Below, piece after piece: positions 1-6,482 of a stretch of 6,758 nucleotides of DNA (position 1 is its first letter; each line of letters starts with the position of its first letter). Both the position numbers and the translations under genes were made by a program. The DNA is from Bacteroidetes bacterium QH_10_64_19 (GTDB lineage Bacteria > Bacteroidota > Rhodothermia > Rhodothermales > Salinibacteraceae): the NCBI GenBank assembly GCA_003023125.1, contig PXSY01000220.1, positions 1 to 6,758 of the forward strand. Direction: 5' to 3'. The notes beneath the pieces were generated by a model that ran no database searches, was not told the origin of the DNA, and was given only the letters and a program-made list of their open reading frames with translations.

Positions 1-1
1 G

Positions 2-469
2 CTCGACGGCCTGCGAGCGGACTCGGACCAACGATGGATGGAGGCGTGCTGGGGCACCGGCCGCCCCATCCTCGGCATCTGCTACGGCATGCAGCGGCTC
101 AACGCCCTCGCCGGCGGCACCATCTACGGCGACGTGGAGGCCGAGCACGAGGGCGCCGACACCCACAGCCAAAAACGGGGCGGCACCACGCACCCCGTTA
201 CATTCGACCCGTCGTCCCACATGGGCCAGTGGCTCGATGCCGACACCCTGGAGGTCAACACGCGCCACCTGCAGGCCCCCGCCACCGTGGGGGACGGCTT
301 TTCGGTGGCCGCCACGGCCCCGGACGGAGTCATCGAAGCCATCGAGCACGAGAGCGGACTATTCTTCGGCGTACAGTTCCACCCCGAACGCATGGGCGCC
401 GTAACTCAGCCCCTCTTCGAAGCACTCATTGAGCAGGCTCGGGCCGCACCGGCAACCGTCTCGGCCTGA
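2..469 (+). CDS. Peptidase C26 / class-I glutamine amidotransferase-like protein (PuuD-type), 3' part
   Basis: The reading frame is open from the window edge, so the N-terminus is missing; about 155 C-terminal residues are present. The nucleophile elbow reads GICYGMQ, with the likely catalytic Cys encoded at 80-82. Near the C-terminus FGVQFHPE provides the His and Glu of the class-I amidotransferase triad. A VNTRHLQA segment followed by DGVIEAIEH matches the VNSxHHQA...DGxIEAIE pattern of gamma-glutamyl-gamma-aminobutyrate hydrolases (PuuD, peptidase C26), although the second His of that motif is Leu here. Such enzymes hydrolyse gamma-glutamyl amide bonds in the cytoplasm. The substrate cannot be told from this fragment, and a general amidotransferase domain protein is the alternative. 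The next gene starts 45 bp downstream on the same strand, but function gives no reason to link them. Confidence 0.85.
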   Translation, partial: LDGLRADSDQRWMEACWGTGRPILGICYGMQRLNALAGGTIYGDVEAEHEGADTHSQKRGGTTHPVTFDPSSHMGQWLDADTLEVNTRHLQAPATVGDGFSVAATAPDGVIEAIEHESGLFFGVQFHPERMGAVTQPLFEALIEQARAAPATVSA

Positions 470-514
470 CCTATCCTTCTGATCGCCCCTTGACGCGTCC
501 GTCGCTGTATTAGT

Positions 515-2380
515 ATGCGCCTTCCCCCTTCCAACCTGTTTCCTGACTTCGGAGACGCCGCCCCCCCTTGGATCGGTCAACTGATCGGTCGTCGCTCAGT
601 GGTGGTGCTGGGGGCCGTGACGCTCCTCGTCCTTTCCATCGGGGCCGCGCAGTTCCATCCCGGACAGTCTCAGTTCCTTCCTGCCCTTCTTTCCTTCGAC
701 GTTTCTTCGGAGAACGAATCCGAATCGACCGCCTCGAACGAGCCCTCCGGCCCGGCACTCACGGACGTGGCGGCCCACCCCTCCACGAAGCTGAATCCTT
801 ACTTTCCCCCGACGTCTACCGAGTCCTCGGCGGGCTCTCCCTCCGTCCTTCAGCAGTTTCACGACCTGCTGACCCAGTACGTCCGGCAGCAAACCCAGGA
901 CGACAACTTTACGATCCGGGTTCTCGATCGCCGCTCGAACGAGACCCTTGAGCTTTACGAACTCACGGACCTCCGAGCCGAGTACCGACGCGGCAACATC
1001 TCGGACTGGGAAGAGGTGGACCGGCATCGGCGAGACGCGATGGAACGGCTCGTGGACAAGCACGAGGAGGCAGGCGTGCCCCTTGACGACATCATTGTGC
1101 GGTGGGGGCGCGCCAATCAGGTGGAGACGGCGCACGAACGCAGCCGCCCCTACCAGGCGTATGAGCGCCGTCTCGCCGAATACCTCGGGCTCAGCCTGCT
1201 TGCCACGGAGATCGGCACCGTCGAGACTTTCAACCAGGATCATCTCGTCTCGGCCGCCGGGGCGCGGAGCCGGTATCAGATGTTGCCTTGGATTCTTCGC
1301 AAAAGCGGGGTGACGGAATACTCTCTGCCCACGGAGGGCGAGGCCTGGATTCAGGTGCGCGAAGAGCGACATCCGCTCCTCGTGCTCGAACCGGCCTTTC
1401 TTCTGCTGAAGGGCTACGTGAACGCCGTGGGGCACGAAATTCCGGGCCTGTCCGCCTACCACACCGGGCCCGGCAACATCTTTAAGCTGTACCGTCAGTA
1501 CTACACGTCGTCCGATGATTTCACTCCGTCCTCGACCGTCGCCGACGCCTACGCCTGGGCCGTGACCGAAGGCTTCGACACTGTCAGTGAAGGCTCCACC
1601 TTTGGCGGCAACTCTCGCGGATACGTGCCCGCGATCTACGGCGCCCTCGTGGCACGCGACGACCAGCCAATCAACCAGACACCGCCTCTCCGGGCCGTTC
1701 GCCTGCAGGTTCGTCCCGGAGCCAGCCTCACGCTGCGAGAGCTCCTCGCCCCAATCGACTCGGTGGCCCAGTCCCGACGGCTGTCGGAATGGGATCCGCG
1801 GGCCGATTCGGGCTCGACCTACGACCGCTTCCGGGCGCTCAACCCACACTTCGACCTGCCCTCTTCGGACGACGGGGGAATCCCGGACGCCGGAAATGTC
1901 CGCCTTGTCTCCGACATCGAGGGGCGCGCCGTGCGCTTTTTCCTTCCCCTCAACGCTCCAGCGATACTGCGGGACGCTGGGGTCGACGCCCTCGACTCGA
2001 CGGCCACGTTCCGGTACGACGCCTCGACGTACGCCGAGCCGTCCGCCGCTCAGGTCACGCGCTGGGACCGACAGTACCAGGCCCTCATCGACGACATTGA
2101 GGACTTCGGGTTCACGCCCGAGCACCGCGACCGCCTGCTCCGTCTCCATGACCGGTTCGCGTCCCTGGCCGAACAGCGCCCGACGCGGTATCGCCGCCGC
2201 CAGCTCCAGATCATTCGCACGCACCGGCGCCTCTGGATGTCGGGTCCGTGGGAGGACCTCGCCGATGCCACAACACGGGCGATGGGCCGGATGAAGCTGG
2301 AGGGGCAGCCGCTCGATGAATTGCCCGCAGAGATTGCCCTTCCCGACTCCCTGCGTTCCGACGTCAGTCGCCCCGCTTGA
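515..2380 (+). CDS. Membrane-anchored MltD-like lytic transglycosylase (SLT domain)
   Basis: A 621-residue envelope protein likely to cleave the MurNAc-GlcNAc bond of peptidoglycan. After a short N-terminus with Arg-Arg at 26-27 comes one hydrophobic segment (about 28-46), probably an uncleaved signal anchor, then a Ser/Glu/Pro-rich linker (about 62-110). The SLT domain lies at about 220-330. E237 is the predicted catalytic acid, and it sits at the canonical spacing to the SAAGA, YQMLP and, further on, AYHTGPGNI motifs. The usual Gly in the GAxGLxQ loop is replaced (GARSRYQ). SRGYVPAI at about 367-374 and the LNPHFDLP...FFLPLN stretch (about 442-480) resemble the region between SLT and LysM repeats in MltD, but no LysM repeat is recognised. 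The C-terminus (about 510-600) looks helical. No Shine-Dalgarno is visible before the ATG. The 3' end overlaps convergent dnaG. The family is fairly sure; full catalytic activity is inferred. Confidence 0.82.
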   Translation: MRLPPSNLFPDFGDAAPPWIGQLIGRRSVVVLGAVTLLVLSIGAAQFHPGQSQFLPALLSFDVSSENESESTASNEPSGPALTDVAAHPSTKLNPYFPPTSTESSAGSPSVLQQFHDLLTQYVRQQTQDDNFTIRVLDRRSNETLELYELTDLRAEYRRGNISDWEEVDRHRRDAMERLVDKHEEAGVPLDDIIVRWGRANQVETAHERSRPYQAYERRLAEYLGLSLLATEIGTVETFNQDHLVSAAGARSRYQMLPWILRKSGVTEYSLPTEGEAWIQVREERHPLLVLEPAFLLLKGYVNAVGHEIPGLSAYHTGPGNIFKLYRQYYTSSDDFTPSSTVADAYAWAVTEGFDTVSEGSTFGGNSRGYVPAIYGALVARDDQPINQTPPLRAVRLQVRPGASLTLRELLAPIDSVAQSRRLSEWDPRADSGSTYDRFRALNPHFDLPSSDDGGIPDAGNVRLVSDIEGRAVRFFLPLNAPAILRDAGVDALDSTATFRYDASTYAEPSAAQVTRWDRQYQALIDDIEDFGFTPEHRDRLLRLHDRFASLAEQRPTRYRRRQLQIIRTHRRLWMSGPWEDLADATTRAMGRMKLEGQPLDELPAEIALPDSLRSDVSRPA

Positions 2381-4319
2381 TGCTCTTTCGGAGCTCCTGC
2401 AGCGACATCATCTTCTGCTGGAGGTGCTGGACCTGATCGTTCTCTCCGTTCTGTGTCGCGCCGTACATCTGTTCCCGCACCGACTGGAGCGCCCCGTTCA
2501 CCCGGTCGAGCTTCAGGAACTTCATCGCGCTCTCGGCCGCCTCATAGGGGCGATCGTTCAGATGGGGCACGGAGATGTCCTCCTTCTTGGCCCAGTGCTC
2601 CGATGCCTCGTGCTCGTCCATCAGAACCGCGGCCCCAAGCTGTTGGAGCCCCTCCCCGTGCTCGCCACCGAGAATTTTCTGCGTCTGCACCGTCCCCTCC
2701 TCGTACATCTGCGCGAGGATGCGGGCGAGCTCGCGGGGCGGGCCCTCCGTAAATTCATCGAGGGCCGTGTGCCCGAGGACGAAGGAGACCATGCGGCGTC
2801 CGTTTTCGAGCATAAGCCGAAGCAGCACCCGCTCTTCCGGCAGCGGCGCGGCAGGAGAGCCGTCGGACGAGGGCGCTTCCTTCGTGCCTTGGGGCGGCGG
2901 CCCGTCGGGCCCTTCGGACGACGCCGACGCACCTTCGGCGTCATCCCGACCGCCGTCGGATTGTGACTGGCGACGCTGCTCACGCTTCTGCCGGCGCTGC
3001 GCCCGCCGCTCGATCTCCTCGCGCTTCTCTTCGAGCATGCGAAAGAGATCCGCGTCCGGAACGCCCGTGACCTCGCTCGTCCGGTTCACATATTCGCGGC
3101 GCAAGTTGGGATCCGGGATCCGGGCGACCGACTCGATAATCTCGCGCTGCACCTCCACTCGATCTTCGGGCGTCTCCAGGTCTCCCTGCCGACGGGCCTG
3201 CTGATAAGCAAACGACGGAAGATCCTGCCGGTGCTCCTCAACGTACGCGGCGAAGGCATCGCCCCCGTGCTCCTGCACATAGTCGTCCGGGTCGTTGCCG
3301 TCCGGAAGCTCTACGGCATAGGCCCCCACTCCCGCCTCCATCACTCGCTCCAGTCCGCGCATGGCGGCCCGTTCTCCCGCCTCGTCGGCGTCGTACAGCA
3401 GCAGAGCCCGATTCGCATAACGGTCCAGCACCGCCACCTGCCGCTCGGTGAGCGCCGTGCCGCTGGAGGCCACTACGTTTTCCACCCCGGCCTGCGACAG
3501 GCTGATGACGTCCGTGTAGCCCTCCACGAGCAGGACCTCATCCGACTGACGGATGGAGCGCTTGGCCTGGTGCAGCCCGTAGAGAACCTCTTTCTTGTGG
3601 TACACCTCCGTCTCCGGGGAATTGATGTACTTCGGCTGATCCCGCTCGTCGTCCGGGTCCAAGATGCGCCCGGCAAAGGCCAACACCTTCCCGATGTGAG
3701 AGAAGATGGGAAAGATGATGCGCCCCCGGTACCGGTCGTAGTACCCGCTCCCGTCGTTCCGTTCGATGACGAGCCCGGCTTTCTCGAGAATCTCCGGATC
3801 GATCTGCTCCTCCTCCGCGGCCGTGAGAAGGGCGTCCCACTCGTCCGGCGCAAAGCCAAGCCCAAACTGCTTAATCGTCTCCGGCGCAAACCCGCGCTCA
3901 CGGAGATAATCGAGCGCTGGGCGCCCCCGATCCGACTGGGTGAGCCGGCGGTAGAAGAACCGCGCCGCGAACCGAAGCGCGTGCAGGATGGCCTCTCGCT
4001 CATTGGCCGCCTCCTCGTCGACCTCCTCGTCCGGAAGCACGATCCCGTATCGATCGGCCAGCATCCGGACCCCCTCCAGGAACCCCACGCCCTCGATCTC
4101 CTGGACGAACTTGAACACGTCGCCCCCCCTTTGACAGCCGAAGCAATAGTAGAGATTTTGGTCCGGATCGACGCTAAAGGACGGCGTGTCCTCGTTGTGG
4201 AACGGGCATAGCCCCATGTACCGCGAGCCGCTCTGCTTTAGCTGCACGTAATCTTCTGCCACCTCCACGAGATCGGCCGCCGTGCGCACCTCTTCAACCT
4301 TTTCGTCCGGAATCGGCAT
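2364..4319 (-). CDS. dnaG: DNA primase DnaG
   Basis: The replicative primase, which makes RNA primers at the fork and docks on the DnaB helicase. The 651-residue product shows the full bacterial architecture. The N-terminal CHC2 zinc ribbon has C38, H41, C59 and C62 (Cx2Hx17Cx2C). The RNA polymerase core carries the ERGF segment (141-144) and RGRIIFPI (198-205). The TOPRIM fold has EVLLVEGYTD with E266, then YDADEAG with D310 and D312, close to the E. coli numbering of these metal-binding acids, and NDPDDYV further on. Residues about 430-495 form a charged, then Gly/Ser/Pro-rich linker leading to the helicase-binding C-terminal domain (about 495-651). The start is well set because the zinc ribbon begins at the usual distance from it. 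No Shine-Dalgarno is visible. The gene is 78 bp downstream of a small lipoprotein gene on the same strand, with a tandem dyad between them, and overlaps the convergent transglycosylase gene by 17 bp. Confidence 0.98.
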   Translation of the reverse strand: MPIPDEKVEEVRTAADLVEVAEDYVQLKQSGSRYMGLCPFHNEDTPSFSVDPDQNLYYCFGCQRGGDVFKFVQEIEGVGFLEGVRMLADRYGIVLPDEEVDEEAANEREAILHALRFAARFFYRRLTQSDRGRPALDYLRERGFAPETIKQFGLGFAPDEWDALLTAAEEEQIDPEILEKAGLVIERNDGSGYYDRYRGRIIFPIFSHIGKVLAFAGRILDPDDERDQPKYINSPETEVYHKKEVLYGLHQAKRSIRQSDEVLLVEGYTDVISLSQAGVENVVASSGTALTERQVAVLDRYANRALLLYDADEAGERAAMRGLERVMEAGVGAYAVELPDGNDPDDYVQEHGGDAFAAYVEEHRQDLPSFAYQQARRQGDLETPEDRVEVQREIIESVARIPDPNLRREYVNRTSEVTGVPDADLFRMLEEKREEIERRAQRRQKREQRRQSQSDGGRDDAEGASASSEGPDGPPPQGTKEAPSSDGSPAAPLPEERVLLRLMLENGRRMVSFVLGHTALDEFTEGPPRELARILAQMYEEGTVQTQKILGGEHGEGLQQLGAAVLMDEHEASEHWAKKEDISVPHLNDRPYEAAESAMKFLKLDRVNGALQSVREQMYGATQNGENDQVQHLQQKMMSLQELRKSIKRGD

Positions 4320-4336
4320 GATCGAATCAGGGCGTC

Positions 4337-4373
4337 ACTACAGATGCGTAGTACATGTGTACAACATGTGTTG
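4337..4373 (-). promoter_or_regulatory. Tandem dyads upstream of dnaG (candidate operator)
   Basis: On the + strand, GTACA-TG-TGTAC (4351-4362) and CAACA-TG-TGTTG (4362-4373) are two perfect 5-bp-arm dyads sharing one base and the core ACATGTGT, with centres 11 bp apart. A third dyad, ACTAC-N6-GTAGT (4337-4352), abuts them. They lie 18-54 bp upstream of the dnaG ATG, after the stop of the lipoprotein gene. Two-base centres fit DNA binding better than RNA hairpins. No regulator is identified, so the operator role is inference. Confidence 0.4.
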
Positions 4374-4397
4374 GGAGAAGGTTCAGGGCCGCGGCAG

Positions 4398-4556
4398 CTA
4401 CGCGATCCGCTTGGGGACCGGATCCTCTTCCTGTAAACGCTGATGGACCTGTTCGTCCTTGCCTTCGACCGGGCCCACATCGGGCTGATCGGAGCACTGA
4501 CAGGACGCGAGTCCGGTGCACAGAAGCAGGGCCGCAAAGACGAGCAATCGTTTCAT
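4398..4556 (-). CDS. Small putative lipoprotein (52 aa)
   Basis: A short ORF of 52 codons ending in TAG. It begins with MKRLL, followed by a hydrophobic stretch and a lipobox LASC, so the lipidated Cys would be C19. That is a textbook type II signal peptide. The mature part is only about 34 residues, CQCSDQPD then a charged, Glu/Gln-rich tail, and has no recognised domain. It would be exported and tethered to a membrane. No Shine-Dalgarno is seen, as for the neighbours. It is on the same strand as dnaG with 78 bp between, so cotranscription is possible, but the dyads in the gap may give dnaG its own control. The function is unknown. The clean signal peptide is the main argument that the gene is real; a chance ORF remains possible. 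Confidence 0.65.
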   Translation of the reverse strand: MKRLLVFAALLLCTGLASCQCSDQPDVGPVEGKDEQVHQRLQEEDPVPKRIA

Positions 4557-4590
4557 AAATTCAGGGGATCAATTGGGGCGCGGAGACGCA

Positions 4591-4651
4591 CGAGAACACG
4601 GTGCTTGCTCATCGGCACCGATCGGGCGGAAATCACTTGTTCTCGACCGCC
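4591..4651 (+). promoter_or_regulatory. Nested inverted repeat upstream of dapD (candidate structured leader)
   Basis: CGAGAACA (4591-4598) pairs perfectly with TGTTCTCG (4638-4645). Directly inside it, CGGTGC (4599-4604) pairs with GCACCG (4615-4620) around a 10-nt loop. In addition GGCGG (4625-4629), inside the outer loop, can pair with CCGCC (4647-4651) just 3' of the outer stem, which would make a pseudoknot. The element lies in the divergent gap between the lipoprotein gene and dapD, about 150 bp before dapD. It may be an RNA leader, a DNA-level site or chance. No known riboswitch class was recognised. Confidence 0.3.
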
Positions 4652-4670
4652 AACGTCGAGGAGGACTCCT

Positions 4671-4781
4671 ATGCCACAGATGCTACGGTGCATGGGTTTG
4701 CAATGTGTCCGCCGCTTCGGAGCTTCATGGCGAATGTGTGCAGCGACGCGTGCCCCGTGCCCGTTCCACCCGCTTTCTTAA
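4671..4781 (+). CDS. Possible 36-aa upstream ORF before dapD
   Basis: A 36-codon ORF preceded by AGGAGG at 4659-4664, six bases before the ATG, which is an ideal Shine-Dalgarno arrangement in a window where no confident gene shows one. The peptide is basic with four Cys (7, 12, 23, 30), has no Lys, and resembles nothing I recognise. It ends 21 bp before the dapD start. With no Lys codons it is not a classical lysine attenuator peptide. The AGGAG is part of an AGGAG-GA-CTCCT dyad. It could be a leader peptide or a chance ORF; the evidence is the ribosome binding site and position only. Confidence 0.25.
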   Translation: MPQMLRCMGLQCVRRFGASWRMCAATRAPCPFHPLS

Positions 4782-4802
4782 ATCTATTTTCCGTGTTCCT
4801 GC

Positions 4803-5642
4803 ATGACCGACCTACAAGAACGCATCGAATCTCTCGTCGCACAGTCCGAGGATCCGGGGGGGGTGAACCGGGGCGCCGCCGGGGACGCGGTGGCCGACCT
4901 CGTCCGGGCGCTGAACGCCGGAACCGTTCGGGCCGCCGAACCCACCGACGACGGCACCTGGACCCCCAATGCGTGGGTGAAGGAGGGCATCCTGCTCGGC
5001 TTCCAGATCGGACGCACCGTCGACTATTCGAGCGAGGAGTTTCCGTTCTACGACAAAAACACGTTTCCTGTGAAGCCGCTCCGCAAGGCCGACGACGTGC
5101 GGCTCGTGCCCGGCGGCTCCGCGATCCGCGCCGGCTCGTACGTGGCGCCCGGCGTGGTGTGCATGCCGCCCATGTACGTGAACGTGGGTGCCTACGTCGA
5201 TGCGGAAACGATGATCGACTCGCACGCCCTGGTGGGGAGCTGTGCCCAGATTGGGAAGCGCGTGCACCTGTCCGCATCGGCCCAGGTGGGCGGGGTGCTG
5301 GAGCCGATTAACGCCACGCCGGTGGTCGTCGAGGACGACGTGTTCGTCGGCGGCAACGCGGGCCTTTACGAGGGCTGCATCGTGCGGGAAGGGGCGGTGC
5401 TGGCAGCTGGGGTGACGCTCACAGCCTCTACGCGGCTCTATGACCTCGTCGAAGAAACCGTTCACACGGCCGACGACGGATCACTCGACGTGCCGGCCGG
5501 GGCCGTCGTCGTCCCCGGCTCCCGATCGGTCGACTCGGCGTTCGGGCGGGAGCACGGCCTCTCCCTCTCGGCCCCTGTCATCGTGAAGTACCGCGACGCC
5601 GACACCGACGCGGCAACGGCACTGGAGGATAGTTTGCGTTAG
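4803..5642 (+). CDS. dapD: 2,3,4,5-tetrahydropyridine-2,6-dicarboxylate N-succinyltransferase
   Basis: Transfers succinyl from succinyl-CoA to tetrahydrodipicolinate in the cytoplasm, the committed step of the succinylase branch to meso-diaminopimelate and lysine. The 279-residue length is normal for the family. An N-terminal helical domain (about 1-95) includes NAWVKEGILLGF (56-67), the counterpart of the conserved WVKKA.LL.F segment. The left-handed beta-helix follows (about 104-245), with YVNVGAYVD (125-133), MIDSHALVGSCAQIGKRVHLS (137-157), GGVLEP (163-168) and VEDDVFVGGNAGLYEG (176-191). The C-terminal SAPVIVKYRD closes the trimer-forming fold. The start agrees with family N-termini; there is no Shine-Dalgarno. 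It is transcribed away from the lipoprotein/dnaG pair, with a 246-bp upstream region holding a possible structured leader, and it stands alone rather than in a visible dap operon. Confidence 0.97.
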   Translation: MTDLQERIESLVAQSEDPGGVNRGAAGDAVADLVRALNAGTVRAAEPTDDGTWTPNAWVKEGILLGFQIGRTVDYSSEEFPFYDKNTFPVKPLRKADDVRLVPGGSAIRAGSYVAPGVVCMPPMYVNVGAYVDAETMIDSHALVGSCAQIGKRVHLSASAQVGGVLEPINATPVVVEDDVFVGGNAGLYEGCIVREGAVLAAGVTLTASTRLYDLVEETVHTADDGSLDVPAGAVVVPGSRSVDSAFGREHGLSLSAPVIVKYRDADTDAATALEDSLR

Positions 5643-5666
5643 ACGCCCGCTTCTCTCCGGAGCGTC
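5642..5666. terminator. Stem-loop just after dapD (weak terminator candidate)
   Basis: GACGCCCG (5642-5649) pairs with CGG-A-GCGTC (5658-5666), giving an eight-pair stem with one bulged A and an 8-nt loop. It begins at the last base of the dapD stop codon, in the 39-bp gap between convergent genes. A second dyad, CACGGC (5670-5675) with GCCGTG (5687-5692), follows. Neither is followed by a T-run, so intrinsic termination is not certain. Confidence 0.35.
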
Positions 5667-5681
5667 GCACACGGCCACCGT

Positions 5682-5882
5682 TCACTGCCGTGAAACCTCA
5701 AACCCCCCGTTCGCCATCACCTCTCCCAGCTTTGCCTCTAACTTGTCACTTTCCACAATCGTGAGTTCGGTGCCCCGCCGCACCTTCGAGAGCAATGTGT
5801 GCTTGTTGATTCCATCAATCTCGTCGGCTAGCGCCGAGATCTTTAAGTACGGCTTGAGAGACTGAAGTTCGTTGATCGTCAT
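5682..5882 (-). CDS. Small putative HTH DNA-binding protein (66 aa)
   Basis: A 66-residue protein of unknown function. Residues about 15-37 (ISALADEIDG, then NKHTLLSKVRRG) fit a helix-turn-helix: a first helix with Ala-Asp at its centre, a short turn, and a polar recognition-like helix ending in Arg-Arg-Gly. The following GTELTIVESDKLEAKLGEV resembles the C-terminal helices of small Cro/XRE-like or phage-type regulators. It has no signal peptide or membrane segment, so it is probably cytoplasmic. No Shine-Dalgarno is visible. It is convergent with dapD (39 bp between stops) and its upstream side is an AT-rich stretch unlike the rest of the window, which hints at horizontal origin or relic status. 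The HTH call is by eye and not confirmed. A stand-alone antitoxin-like or orphan regulator is possible, but no partner gene is present. Confidence 0.55.
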   Translation of the reverse strand: MTINELQSLKPYLKISALADEIDGINKHTLLSKVRRGTELTIVESDKLEAKLGEVMANGGFEVSRQ

Positions 5883-6367
5883 GAAAGTGCCGCACGTCGT
5901 GTGAGCAATTCTGGGTTCAATTACGTTTTTTTGTAGTCAACCGGCTTTTCTTTGTTTCATGGGCGCCCTGCGCTCACCGTTGTGAATTTCAGTGCGGAGA
6001 TAGGAACATTTATCGCTCCATCGGATTATTTTTTGTCCGAACGCACACTTGTAATACCAAATGGACTTTAGCAAGCGAATTTTATGCCACACTCTTCCTC
6101 CCCGTCCTCTTCCCAGCGCGACACAACCTCGCACTCGTCAAGGCCTGCCGTCCGCCCCCATCACGTGCACGACCTTGAGGCGGCCCTCGGCTCATCGATC
6201 GGGCATTCCTTCAATGTTCTCTGCCGTCAGTTTCGCGACACGTGCACGGAGAGCGTCCCGTACGCTGAGAACCGCCCCCGCCGGTAGTGCGGTGCGGCCT
6301 GCAGAAGCGATTCAGAAAACCCGTTTTGTCGATAGGCGCGACGGTTTACAGGAACACTGCATCAGGA

Positions 6368-6384
6368 GCTCGGTCGGGCCGAGC
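6368..6384. repeat. GC-rich perfect inverted repeat
   Basis: GCTCGG-TCGGG-CCGAGC has six-base perfect arms around a five-base centre and could form a stable small hairpin. No T-run follows, so it is not a clear terminator. It is the first of three dyads in the right half of the intergenic region. Confidence 0.4.
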
Positions 6385-6411
6385 GGCGACGCATGATGAG
6401 CCTCGACTGCG

Positions 6412-6482
6412 TCGGTCCGAGGGGCTCAGGCACGTGTGTGCGCTGGGCCTGCACTGGCGTTCAGCGTCGCAATTCGGACCGA
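6412..6482. repeat. Paired TCGGWCCGA dyads upstream of the cytochrome c biogenesis gene
   Basis: TCGGTCCGA (6412-6420) and TCGGACCGA (6474-6482) are the same near-palindromic nine-mer with only the central base swapped, 62 bp apart, close to six helical turns. The second extends to AATTCGG-A-CCGAATT (6471-6485), a perfect 7-bp-arm dyad. The first also forms part of a CCTCG...CGAGG hairpin (6401-6422). The location, about 90-160 bp before the CcmC-like start, suits an operator pair, but no regulator is known. Confidence 0.35.

Noticed and set aside
490..513. TTGACG and TATTAG as a promoter for the transglycosylase gene
   Set aside because: The spacer is only 12 bp and the -10 would directly touch the start codon, so it does not fit a sigma70 promoter.
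596..2224. Open minus-strand frame of 542 codons antisense to the transglycosylase gene
   Set aside because: The plus-strand frame carries the SLT motifs at correct spacing and a membrane anchor; the antisense frame has no recognisable motif and is a product of GC-rich codon structure.
3231..4211. Open plus-strand frame of 326 codons antisense to dnaG
   Set aside because: It mirrors the dnaG coding sequence, which has unambiguous primase motifs throughout; the antisense product shows no family features.
4669..5277. Minus-strand frame of 202 codons antisense to the start of dapD
   Set aside because: Very Arg/Ser-rich composition typical of a shadow frame; dapD on the other strand is certain.
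5935..5940. TTGACT on the minus strand as a -35 box for the HTH-like gene
   Set aside because: No acceptable -10 hexamer occurs 16-18 bp downstream.
6021..6040. TCGGA/TCCGA dyad with T-run as a terminator
   Set aside because: The T-run is in the loop, not after the stem, so it does not have intrinsic terminator form.
5937..6134. 65-codon minus-strand frame in the AT-rich stretch
   Set aside because: No recognised motif, it changes composition halfway, and it has no ribosome binding site; possibly a remnant but not supportable as a gene.
6084..6287. 67-codon plus-strand frame in the intergenic region
   Set aside because: Begins with a Ser-rich low-complexity run, with no motif and no ribosome binding site; likely chance.
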